The notes below the pieces were generated by a model. It did not search any database, was not told the DNA's origin, and worked only from the letters and a program-made list of their open reading frames with translations. The position numbers and the translations under genes are program-made. A stretch of 33,621 nt of DNA from a virus. The DNA lies in the IMG/VR virus record IMGVR_UViG_3300007539_000088, positions 1-33,621 of that record; one strand, written 5' to 3'. Below, one piece after another: positions 24,601 through 33,000 of this stretch (position 1 is the first letter of the stretch; every line of letters begins with the position of its first letter).

Positions 24601-25709
24601 TTGGAGAGCCACCTGTTGATTCTGTATTTTCTAGCTTTGCTGATTACGAAATATACTCGGGATATGGCGCTGCTTTTTGGTTTACTGGCACCAGTGGTTT
24701 TTCAAGTTTAACAGGTAATGAGGTTAGTATTTTAGGTAGTCAACCTCCTTTTCAAGGTTGGTTAAATGGTTATGAAGCGCCATCAAGTAGTTCAAACAAC
24801 CCTGTAAATAATAATTTATGTACGTCAGGAGGTTTTGATAGCGAACCGTATTTTTACAATGAAAGAATATCTGGTGCACTTACACAAGGAACGATTTTTA
24901 TTATATTATCAGTTTCAAATGCTAGAAACATAAGCCAATCTTTATTTCAAAGTTTTGTTAATTTAAGATATAGTATACAACAGCGGCCTAATGCAAATAT
25001 TGGATGGCAACCTGTATATGATTTAAATGGTATATCCACTGTAACAACGCAACCCGCTGGAGTTCCTAGTGGTACATGGGAATGGGACGTAGCAATCCCA
25101 TCAATAGATGGTTTAATAAGTACATTTAACAATAACTATGGGTCAAACTCTGGTTTGCTTGTATCTAATAAATACACTGAAGCTGAAGGTTTCGGCGCTG
25201 ATGGCGCAAAAGTTTTTGCGTTTAACACGGTTGGTGATTATAGAATAATACTAGGTAATTTACAATCTAATTATGGTTTTTATGACACTGGTGTAAATTG
25301 CAATTATACAGGAGACTCATTTGAATCTAGCGCTGGTTTACAAATAGGTGATTTCTACAATCCTCCTAGTGATATTGCAAATCCAACTGACTTTGCTACT
25401 TATGGAAGCACTTATAGATATGAAATAGTAGGTCCTAATGCTGCGTGTTCTTCAAATTTTAATAATGTTTATAAATACGCTAAAGAACCTTTTGCAAATT
25501 ACGTTACGCAACTTTATGATGATGTAAATTTTTTACAACCATCTTCATTAACAACAGGTATATATAAATTTAGAAGAATGCAACGGGTGGATTCAGCTGA
25601 TGGTAATACTGTGTTTAATCCTGAGTATACAAAAGACGGAGCTTATACAGCTTCTTTCCTCAGCAATGGATTAGTGAATTCAATACCAACACCTTGTTTA
25701 TATTCGTAA
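21687..25709 (+). CDS. Giant beta-rich tail hub (stabilisation/muzzle-like) protein, N-terminal part
   Basis: The 1340-residue protein opens with KSKMNKDLDSRLVPQGEYRD, a motif typical of the tail hub (P22 gp10-like, crAss muzzle-type) family, and continues with beta-propeller-like repeats (LVYLFFTDN; LLFFTDNRNQPRKINV). Residues of about 880-975 look like a cadherin/Ig-type module (GQSLILTIDAVNG; IESFTLQVTDAGGA). The final part has Cys residues and aromatic-rich loops. It ends at TAA (25707-25709). The next gene starts in the same frame one codon later (GAT), so the two may form one functional unit. It would form the nozzle or hub under the portal. Confidence 0.82.
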   Translation: MAEVKNSFIKSKMNKDLDSRLVPQGEYRDAVNIQVSKSESDDVGALENVVGNVSVADLELGIPNLSCIGRKVDETNSLVYLFFTDNPDTGFNYTPSGAGSNHFIYRYNAISNTLTKLVEGPFLNFSKAFPITGINILENLLFFTDNRNQPRKINVNLANQFGQANYYVNEDQISVAKYFPYQAIEVIKESTLSPGNFETTMKDVFSQYIPIDDSSYIANPYWADEDPAGNPNFPGDPQFLEDKFVRFSYRFKFDDGEYSLIAPFTQVCFIPKQDGYFLPGDEQQTVASTIVEFMENKVNEIALQIPMPKKPDGTTATVGEINSLFKITELDIIYKESDGLALQVVETIPVSQITGTSTVFEYVYNSTKPYKTLPENEITRVYDKVPVRALGQEVTSNRVVYANFQDKHTPPSGIDYQVAATRKNENGDVGWAKTNIEYPNHTVKQNRNYQVGVVLADKYGRQSTVILSNNTSQTDGDYGADTVYLPYSNSTAYDSNAFIGNSLKILFNKFIQSTKSSATGEPGLYNGDPTDPDYMPLGWYSYKIVVKQLEQEYYNVYASGAMKGSPYYDTSITSPIPLTNENASFITLLNDNINKVPRDLSEVGPQDKQFRSSVELFGLVENNFFIPYNVRGNKQYFPGRKSFTTNTIEDLFDLFDVADFEGSNNNPVPITNTNNPYYAFYRSESNPFIAEFITSQTPANQFGTNNIDYNNSPNTEYQKFENLSIFETKPTTSRLDIFWESTTSGLIEDLNTAIQQDTNGAFGIINFNYDHEEEDGIGADVTDEFSFTDVQGSIIIPNSTPVLTSVYDDLDPNDNRNGEFTLVEVSPGFYKLQTADYFYYGINAAQLESYTFTFTVETLDNNNQPVFTTPSITGSLTNNPPIINNSNTSTINVTRGQSLILTIDAVNGSNPLGGNSTNDLQFALTSQSRNIFSISGLQVLNSDNTAIGIESFTLQVTDAGGATASKTFNINFGEPPVDSVFSSFADYEIYSGYGAAFWFTGTSGFSSLTGNEVSILGSQPPFQGWLNGYEAPSSSSNNPVNNNLCTSGGFDSEPYFYNERISGALTQGTIFIILSVSNARNISQSLFQSFVNLRYSIQQRPNANIGWQPVYDLNGISTVTTQPAGVPSGTWEWDVAIPSIDGLISTFNNNYGSNSGLLVSNKYTEAEGFGADGAKVFAFNTVGDYRIILGNLQSNYGFYDTGVNCNYTGDSFESSAGLQIGDFYNPPSDIANPTDFATYGSTYRYEIVGPNAACSSNFNNVYKYAKEPFANYVTQLYDDVNFLQPSSLTTGIYKFRRMQRVDSADGNTVFNPEYTKDGAYTASFLSNGLVNSIPTPCLYS

Positions 25710-25712
25710 GAT

Positions 25713-27164
25713 ATGGGAGCAGTAGTAGAAGTAAAGTATTTTAACTCTTTTATATTAAAGAAGGCGTTAAACGAAAGACAAGTAGGTGTAGATCAAGTGC
25801 CCACGTGGCTTGGTAGCACAGGCGTGCCTAGTGGTGAAGGCGGTGGTTATCCAGTTGTTCCCCTAGCAAACATGGAAGCACAAGATAGTTGGCTTGTAGA
25901 AGAAGCTAGAATACGTGGTGGTTACAACAATACTAATGTTGATTATGGTGTTCGAGCTTATTTAGTAGATGAAGAACCTAACTCAAGCATTAGATTTAAC
26001 TCATTAATATACTCTGGTGTATTTAACTCGCGAACGGGTATAAATAATACCAATGTATTTAGTGTAGGTGAAGATATAACCAAGTCTGCAGACCCAGCAA
26101 ATGGTAGTATACAAAAACTATATGCTGAAGATACAAACCTTAATATATTTCAAGAAAATAAAGTTAGTAGAGCACTTATAGACAAAGATGCTATATATTC
26201 CGCTGAAGGACAAGGATCAGCCGTAAGCACGCTTAATTTAGTTATAGGTCAAATTGTTCCTTATGCTGGCAACTTTGGTATTAGCAAGAACCCAGAGAGC
26301 TTTGCTGTGTATGGTTATAGAAAATACTTTGTAGATAAAAATAGAAACGCTGTATTAAGATTATCACAAGATGGTATTACTGAAATATCTAACTACGGTA
26401 TGTATGATTATTTTAGAGACCAACTAGGTAATTTAAGTTCTACAGAAAAAGCGTTGGGTGCTTGGGATATATATACAAAGCAATATGTAGTTAGCTTACA
26501 AGGACAAAACATACCTGTTGTAGGCAGTAATAGTTATCAAACACTATCGTTTGATGAGTCTGTGCTTGGTTGGACAACTAGATACACATATAAACCAGAG
26601 CAAATATTTAGCGTTAAAAATAAATATTATAGTGTGTATGAAGGTAAAGTTTGGCAACATAATTATTCTAGTAACGCAAATGATAATAGATCTATATTCT
26701 ATGATACTTACAGCGATTCAAGTATAACGTTTATATTTAATCCAAACGTTAGCGCTTCTAAAGTATTTAAAACAATAAACTATGAAGGATCTACAGGTTG
26801 GGAAGTTTCTGAATTTAATGCAGCTAGAAGCTTTGGGTTAACAGACATTTCTAACTCAATAAGACCAGATATTAACAACGAAAATCTATCTATAGTAAGT
26901 TATGACGAGGGTGGTTACACACAAGATGGTATACAATATTACGCTGGGTTTTACAAAAAAGAAGGTAAGTACTTTGCTAATCTTATAAATAATAGTCAAG
27001 AAACAGCTGGTGAGGTTATATGGGGTAGTAGTATTTCAGGTGTAAAAGGTTATTACGCGACTGTGACTATAAGAACAGATAATAGTACACAAGTAGTAGG
27101 TAGCGGCGGTAAAGCCCGAGAACTATTTGCAGTATCGTCAGAGTATGTAGAATCATCATATTAA
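25713..27164 (+). CDS. Tail hub protein, C-terminal part (stabilisation/muzzle-like)
   Basis: The 483-residue protein begins VVEVKYFNSFILKKAL and continues with EEARIRGGYNNTNVDYGVRA, FNSLIYSGVFNSRTGINNTN, and YGYRKYFVDKNRNAVLRLSQ followed by ISNYGMYDYFRDQ. These segments belong to the second half of the same tail-hub family, which is one polypeptide in several related phages. Here it is read in the same frame as 21687-25709 with only TAA and GAT between. A normal ATG is present and no Shine-Dalgarno is seen, so independent start is possible. It should pack against the upstream protein in the tail. Confidence 0.8.
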   Translation: MGAVVEVKYFNSFILKKALNERQVGVDQVPTWLGSTGVPSGEGGGYPVVPLANMEAQDSWLVEEARIRGGYNNTNVDYGVRAYLVDEEPNSSIRFNSLIYSGVFNSRTGINNTNVFSVGEDITKSADPANGSIQKLYAEDTNLNIFQENKVSRALIDKDAIYSAEGQGSAVSTLNLVIGQIVPYAGNFGISKNPESFAVYGYRKYFVDKNRNAVLRLSQDGITEISNYGMYDYFRDQLGNLSSTEKALGAWDIYTKQYVVSLQGQNIPVVGSNSYQTLSFDESVLGWTTRYTYKPEQIFSVKNKYYSVYEGKVWQHNYSSNANDNRSIFYDTYSDSSITFIFNPNVSASKVFKTINYEGSTGWEVSEFNAARSFGLTDISNSIRPDINNENLSIVSYDEGGYTQDGIQYYAGFYKKEGKYFANLINNSQETAGEVIWGSSISGVKGYYATVTIRTDNSTQVVGSGGKARELFAVSSEYVESSY

Positions 27165-27169
27165 ATTAA

Positions 27170-27577
27170 ATGGAATTAAATATACGTCGTCTTCAAGAAG
27201 AAGATTGGGATACATTATGTAGATGGTGGGAAGCATGGCCTAAATGGGTCAACCCGCCTAAAAGCTTTTTGCCTGATAATGGCAAGGGAGGATTTATGGT
27301 TGAAAAAGAAGGTAGGCCAATATGTGCAGGGTTTATATATTTAACAAACTCTGACGCGGTATTGTTAGAGTGGATTGTATCAGATCCAGAATACAGAGAT
27401 AAGGACAGGAAACAAGCGATAGAGCTATTAATAACATCGGCAGAGGAAGCTTGTAAATCGTTAGGAAAAGTGCACATGTTCAGTATTGGTCGAAATAGAC
27501 ATTTAATAGAAACGCATAAAAAATTAGGGTGGACTGTTGATGAAGATCCATCGCACGAATTAATAAAAAATATATAA
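27170..27577 (+). CDS. GNAT-family N-acetyltransferase
   Basis: The 135-residue protein has a GNAT fold outline: beta1 LNIRRLQEEDWDTLC, GFMVEKEGRPICAGFIYLTN (beta2-beta3), LEWIVSDPEYRDKDRKQAIE as the motif A pyrophosphate-binding turn (degenerate compared with the usual R/Q-x-x-G-x-G/A: Y-R-D-K-D-R, residues 75-80), then an alpha3 helix and HKKLGWTVDEDPSHELIKNI as motif B end. Acetyl-CoA-dependent acetylation of an unknown substrate is inferred. It sits inside a tail/internal protein operon, which suggests it modifies a virion protein or an early host target; this is a guess. Confidence 0.82.
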   Translation: MELNIRRLQEEDWDTLCRWWEAWPKWVNPPKSFLPDNGKGGFMVEKEGRPICAGFIYLTNSDAVLLEWIVSDPEYRDKDRKQAIELLITSAEEACKSLGKVHMFSIGRNRHLIETHKKLGWTVDEDPSHELIKNI

Positions 27578-27580
27578 ATT

Positions 27581-28306
27581 ATGGCAGTAGTAGCAGCAGT
27601 AGTGGCGGCAGGGGCTTCAGTAGTGGCTGGGGCAGTCGGAGCTAACCAAGCAAAACAAGCCGCTAAAGGAGCGAGAGGTAGAGCAGCAGCAGCAGCAGCC
27701 GAAGTTGAAGCTCTTAAAGCTAAAAGACAGACGGTTATAAACCCTTACGCTGGCGTAAAAGATCTTAGTACTATGGCGCAAGATCTTTCTAGTCAAATTA
27801 CAAACCCATATAATCAACTGGGTGTAGCTACTAAAGCTGCGGAAATGCAAGCTGAAGAAGCTGATATAGCTTTAGCAAATACATTAGATACGTTGAGAGC
27901 CACAGGTGCGTCAGCGGGTGGTGCTACAGCTCTTGCTCAAGCTGCTTTAAAATCTAAGCAAGGTATTTCGGCCAACATTGAACAACAAGAAGCTCAAAAC
28001 GAAAAATTAAAAGCTCAAGGAGAATCACAAATGCAACAGCTTAAAATGGCTGAACAACAAAGAATTCAATCTATTAAAATATCTGAAGGTCAAAGAGTTC
28101 AAGCTGCTGAAGCTGAAGGGAAAGCTTGGCAATTTACTCAAGAAGAAAATAGACTTAATGCTGATCTTGATAGAGCCGCTGGTAAAGAAGACGCTGCTAG
28201 AGCGCAACAAGCTTCAGCTAATCAAGCTAAAGCTGCTGCTTGGGGTGGTGTTGCTAGTTCTATTGGTAGCATAGCTGGTGCAGCTGCTGGTGGTGGTTTT
28301 AGTTGA
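27581..28306 (+). CDS. Internal virion/ejection-type protein, Ala-rich
   Basis: The 241-residue protein has an N-terminal hydrophobic Ala/Val/Gly segment (VVAAVVAAGASVVAGAVGAN), a long Ala/Gln/Glu-rich helical region (QLKMAEQQRIQSIKISEGQR) and a second Gly/Ala-rich hydrophobic tail (VASSIGSIAGAAAGGGFS). This is the pattern of small internal virion proteins such as T7 gp14, that insert in the host membrane during DNA ejection. It is followed by two larger proteins that also look internal. No enzymatic motif is visible. Confidence 0.7.
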   Translation: MAVVAAVVAAGASVVAGAVGANQAKQAAKGARGRAAAAAAEVEALKAKRQTVINPYAGVKDLSTMAQDLSSQITNPYNQLGVATKAAEMQAEEADIALANTLDTLRATGASAGGATALAQAALKSKQGISANIEQQEAQNEKLKAQGESQMQQLKMAEQQRIQSIKISEGQRVQAAEAEGKAWQFTQEENRLNADLDRAAGKEDAARAQQASANQAKAAAWGGVASSIGSIAGAAAGGGFS

Positions 28307-28325
28307 TAATAAATAAAATATAAAA

Positions 28326-30035
28326 ATGAGTTATAGAAACCCACAGATAATTTTAGATCGCTCTGCAGAATTTATGATTCAAGGTTTTCAAAAATCTAGT
28401 GAAAATTTTTTATCTAATTTCATGAAGTATAGAGATAAGCAAAGAGAAGCTGAAAAAGCTGTTCAAAAACAATTGCAAGCTAAACAGTTGTATAGTAACA
28501 AAGCGTTTCTTGAGCGGATAAAGCAATATGATGAAACAGTCGCTGCTTCAGGCATAAAAGATAAAGCGTTTTTAGAGCAATTTAAAGAGGTTGCTATAAA
28601 TCAAATGACTACTGGTGAGTTGTTTAAATATAAGGGTGTTGATTATAACATTGGTGCTATAGATGCCAAAACAGAATTAGCGTTAAATCCAAATCTAACA
28701 TCGGATCAAAGAGCCGCTTACTCTATGATTGTTAGTAACTCAGAGCAATTTCAAAAACAAACACTAGAAGCAGCTGGTGCCGTTATAGCTGGGTTAAAAC
28801 CATTAGAAGATCAGTCGCCTTACACCATTGGCACTAACTTTGATTTTGCTGGCACTGGTAAAGAAGAATTTCAAAACATGGTAGCTTCAAATGCTTTATT
28901 AAACAGACAAGCTCAAGGTGTTAAAGTTAATAAAAAATTTAGTAGAGTTGCAAACGATAATGGTACTTATGATAATATGATGAGTATATCTGCTAGTTTT
29001 GATACTAATAGTGATTTATGGAAACGTATGAAAAATATGTATCCTGAGCTTGAAGATTCAGACGCTACTTTTGAGTGGAAAAGAAATGTTGATAAATTCG
29101 CTGAAGGAGGTTCGTTGTTAACGAATTTAGGTGAATTTGATATGGGCACCAACGAAGCTTTAAGAGCTTCTCAATACATAGATGAAAATAATAATCCAAC
29201 TAAAAAAGGTTTAATAGAGCAAACTGTAACTAGAAAACCTACAAAAAGAGGTCTTAAAACTTACCAAGTAGAAGAAACACATTTTGATCCAGATATGTTG
29301 TGGAACGATAGGGTTTATAATGATACTATAAACGCTAAGATAGATGGTTTTATGACTATGCCACAAGATCAGATTTGGAAATACATGCAGTACAATTTAC
29401 CTTTACCGGATTCTAGTTCAGCTGCTAAAGAAAGGTTTTTTAATGCAGATCCAGCAAAACAAAAAGCTTATCTCAGTGATCTTATAAAACAAAAAGACGT
29501 AAGTAGATTATACGGTGCTGATTATAAATCTAGAATAGTTACACAAGAAGATGTTGATTTTTATAGAAAAAATGGTATTGAAATAGATTTACAAACTGAA
29601 AGTGGTTTACCTACAGCTATTTATTACAAAGAAAAAGCCACGGATATTACTAGTCAAATAGAAAAGCAAGTTAAAGACACAAAAGAAAAACAAGCTGTTG
29701 ATATAAGCTATATAGAAGATCTTAAAATACCCATACAGGAAGGTCCTGCTGAAGAAAGTGGTAAAAGATATGTTGATTTAGATGAACTTGAAAACTCGTT
29801 AAACGCTAAAGGCTTTGTTGTTAAGAAGGCAGAACAAGTTGGGCCTAGAGGAGTTAATAAAATTACTATAACTAAATCTGTATCTGGAGCTGACAACCAA
29901 GCTACAATAAACGAGGAAATGACACCTCAAGAAATAAAAGATCTTTTAGAACTCGTAGAAACAGGTAAAATGCCTGCTAAAAAAGGTGATAATACAAATG
30001 TAGATTCTACGCAGTATAAAGGTATATATTTATAG
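28326..30035 (+). CDS. Internal virion/ejection-type protein, 569 aa
   Basis: The N-terminus (SYRNPQIILDRSAEFMIQGF, then KSSENFLSNFM) matches the N-terminus of the gene at 6683-7366. A charged coiled coil follows (KQREAEKAVQKQLQAKQ), then mixed helical and beta parts with NTNSDLWKRMKNMYPELE-like and DQIWKYMQYNLPLPDS segments. The C-terminus is helical and acidic. No known enzyme motif is seen. It lies between the Ala-rich protein and the giant polyvalent protein, a typical order for DNA-ejection proteins of podoviruses. Size and composition resemble the middle ejection protein; the role is inferred. Confidence 0.7.
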   Translation: MSYRNPQIILDRSAEFMIQGFQKSSENFLSNFMKYRDKQREAEKAVQKQLQAKQLYSNKAFLERIKQYDETVAASGIKDKAFLEQFKEVAINQMTTGELFKYKGVDYNIGAIDAKTELALNPNLTSDQRAAYSMIVSNSEQFQKQTLEAAGAVIAGLKPLEDQSPYTIGTNFDFAGTGKEEFQNMVASNALLNRQAQGVKVNKKFSRVANDNGTYDNMMSISASFDTNSDLWKRMKNMYPELEDSDATFEWKRNVDKFAEGGSLLTNLGEFDMGTNEALRASQYIDENNNPTKKGLIEQTVTRKPTKRGLKTYQVEETHFDPDMLWNDRVYNDTINAKIDGFMTMPQDQIWKYMQYNLPLPDSSSAAKERFFNADPAKQKAYLSDLIKQKDVSRLYGADYKSRIVTQEDVDFYRKNGIEIDLQTESGLPTAIYYKEKATDITSQIEKQVKDTKEKQAVDISYIEDLKIPIQEGPAEESGKRYVDLDELENSLNAKGFVVKKAEQVGPRGVNKITITKSVSGADNQATINEEMTPQEIKDLLELVETGKMPAKKGDNTNVDSTQYKGIYL

Positions 30036-30048
30036 GAAATTAAATAGT

Positions 30049-33000
30049 ATGAACGAAGATCAAATTCAAGAGTTAAAAGTCTTAGTAGATGAACTAAAAT
30101 CTAAAGGTTTATCTACAGAAGAGATTCAAACTAAAGTTGACGAACGTAAAGCTACTTTTACAGAGGGAAAGACAAACGACACTGTGGAAACGGGTGCACC
30201 TGCGGTGTCGGAAACCGGGCAAGCACCCGAGAGTACGGAATTAGAGTCGGTAGATACTTCTTTGGAATCACAACAAATAGATAACTCTCCAGAAGCTATA
30301 TTTAAAAGACGTAAACAAGCAGCTCTTGACCAAGCAGCTATAGATAAGTTTGGTGAAATAGAACTTGAAGAAGTTGTGGTAACAGCTGATGACTCTGATA
30401 GAACTCCAGAGGATTTGCTAGAAAATATACAAAAAATAGATGATAGAATAAAACTTCTAGCTGGAGATGATATGCAGATCGACGCGTTAGATTCTCCAAA
30501 GCGTATAAGTGAATACAACAACTTGTTAAACCGTAGAAAACAAGTTAATAAAACTTTGAATGAAAAGCTAAAAGAAGAAGGTACATTTAAATCTTTATAT
30601 AGAGTTTTACGTAAAGCTGATAAAGGTTTGGGTGAGACTATATTATCTATGCCTTCTTTTATTTATGAAGTAGGATCATTAGTAAGTGATCCCGTAAATA
30701 GAGCTTTAGGTTTACCTGAAACAGATTTAAAAAAATTCGAAGAAACTATAGGTACTAGACCTTTATTAGATTCACTAATAGAAGAGCAAGAAAAGTTAGG
30801 TGCTTTGCAGCAACAGTATAAAGATTTATACGATATAGAAGGAGGTATTGGAGAAAACTTTAAAAAAGGCAATTGGTCTGATGGTTTTTATTTGCTAGGT
30901 GAAGCGTTGGTTGAATCAGCGCCTGTTAGTTTATCTTTAATGGTTGGTGGAGCAGCTGGCTTATCACGCACTGCTTTAACTTTAGGTGGTGGTCTACCTC
31001 TTGCTGCTGGTGAAATGAGAACTCAACTAGAAGAATTTCCTGAAGATACTAAAGGAGAAATGCTTTTGAAGTCTACACTAATAGGAATATCTGAAGGGTT
31101 TTTTGAAGGGGTATTTGGAGCTGGTGCTGCTGGTAAGGTTTATAAAAACATGGTCAAAGATCTTGGCGAAGAACAAGCTAAGAAAACATTTAAGCAGAGT
31201 ATTACGTCTATGTATGAAGCTGCTTTACAAAAAAGTGGTATTCCTTTAGCCGCTGTTGGTAATGGTTTAGAAGAAGTAGGTACACAAGCTACGCAAAACA
31301 TGGTTAATGGTAAGCCTTGGAACGAAGGTTTAACTGATGCTTTTTTAACAGGTGTTGGTGGTGGTGCTCTATATGGTGCACCAGTAAATTTATCTAAAGG
31401 TGTACAGCTTGGTAGAGAAACTTATCAATCAATAAAAGCAGATATGCTTTTAAAACCTACTGAATTTAAAAGTGTTAGTCAAGCTTTTGCTACAGATGTA
31501 CCAACAAGTGAAGTTCAAATAAAACTAAGTCAATCGCCTAGCGCTGAAAAAGTTTTAACTAGACAATTAAAAAAAGAAGTTCAAAAAGGTAATTTAACTG
31601 CAGAGCAAGCAGGCGAAATAGAATTAAACTTTAGACAAACGCAAGGTGCTGTTAATCAACTTAAACCTTTAAATTTAAATGAGCAAGATCAAGGTGAAAT
31701 TGTAGAGCTTGTTAAAGAAAAAAATAAACTTCAGCAAGAAATAAAGCAAGTAAACGAACCTGCTTTAACAGAACCTCAAGATCAAAGAGTTAAAGAAATA
31801 AATGATTTACTTAGAGACTTTAGTGCTAAAGCCAAGCTTAAAGAAACTGCTAAAATAGAAAGCATAGCAAAGCAAATAGATAAAGTAGGAGTTAAAACTT
31901 TATCTATAGAAGAAATACAAAACTATCTACAAGATAATAACCTTGTAAAAAATCAAGAAGACGCTATTAAAAAATCTGGTGAAGGAGCTTTTATAATACA
32001 AAATCCAGATACTCAAGAACAAGAAATAATAGTAAATAAAGATATAGGTAGTATATCAGATCCTTCTCATGAGGCATTACATGCTCTTATATTTCAAACT
32101 GTTAGGAAAAGTCCAGATACAGCAAGAAGATTAGGTGAGTCTTTACAAGAGCAATTAAATAAGATTGATTCTAATTTAATAGAAGATTCTGGCATACGTG
32201 AAAGACTAGAGTTATACAACCAAGATCCTACAGCGGTGCAGATGGAAGAGGTATTAACATTGTTTTCTGATACTGTTAGAAACGGTACTGTTAAATTTAA
32301 TGATAACGCGTTCACAAAAATAGGTGATTTTATCCGTCAGTTCTTAAGTAGCTTAGGTGTTAAAGCTAAGTTTAATAATGGTCGTGATGTATATAACTTT
32401 ATAAAAGATTACAACAAAAGCATAGAGTCTGGTAAATTAACTAGAGGCCAAGTGCGCGCGGCTAAAGAAGGTATAACAGGTAAATTAGTTGGACCTAAAG
32501 TAGAAACATTTGACGATGCTGCTATAATTAAAGAAGCTAGATCAGATGAAGCTTCGCAGCGTGTTCAAGAAATATACGATCAACAAGGTGTTGCTGGTGC
32601 CTTTGATATTATAGAACAGTTTAAGCCTATTACAAGTAAACTTGTGGAGCGCAGAAGTGAAGCTCCAGGTTTTGACAGACAATTACTTACGGACGAAATA
32701 GAAACTGGGCAACGTGGTATAATAGATTTAATTAGTGAATATAATCCAGATTCTGGTGTACCGCTCGCAGCTTATATAAATAAATTTTTACCAGCTCGAG
32801 CAATTGAAGCATCGAAAAGAGTTCTTGGCGAAGAGTTTACTGAAGATGTATCTGAAGCAAGAGGTGTTGCTGCAGAAGAAGTTACCGTTACTGAAACACC
32901 AACAAAACCAGAAGCAAAAGCTATTGATCCATTTAGGATTATGCCTGACGTTAAAGAAACTGCTACAGCTGAAGTACAAAAAAGTATTACAGATAAAGGC

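Noticed and set aside
25707-25709. Genome-wide TAA recoding as the explanation of the split tail hub
   Set aside because: Most other genes in the window end properly at TAA, often overlapping the next start, so TAA acts as a stop here.
30126-30521. Minus-strand frames opposite the giant gene (30126-30521, 32772-33131 and others)
   Set aside because: The + frame from 30049 is open to the window end and has domain-like content; the minus frames are Ser/Leu-rich shadows.
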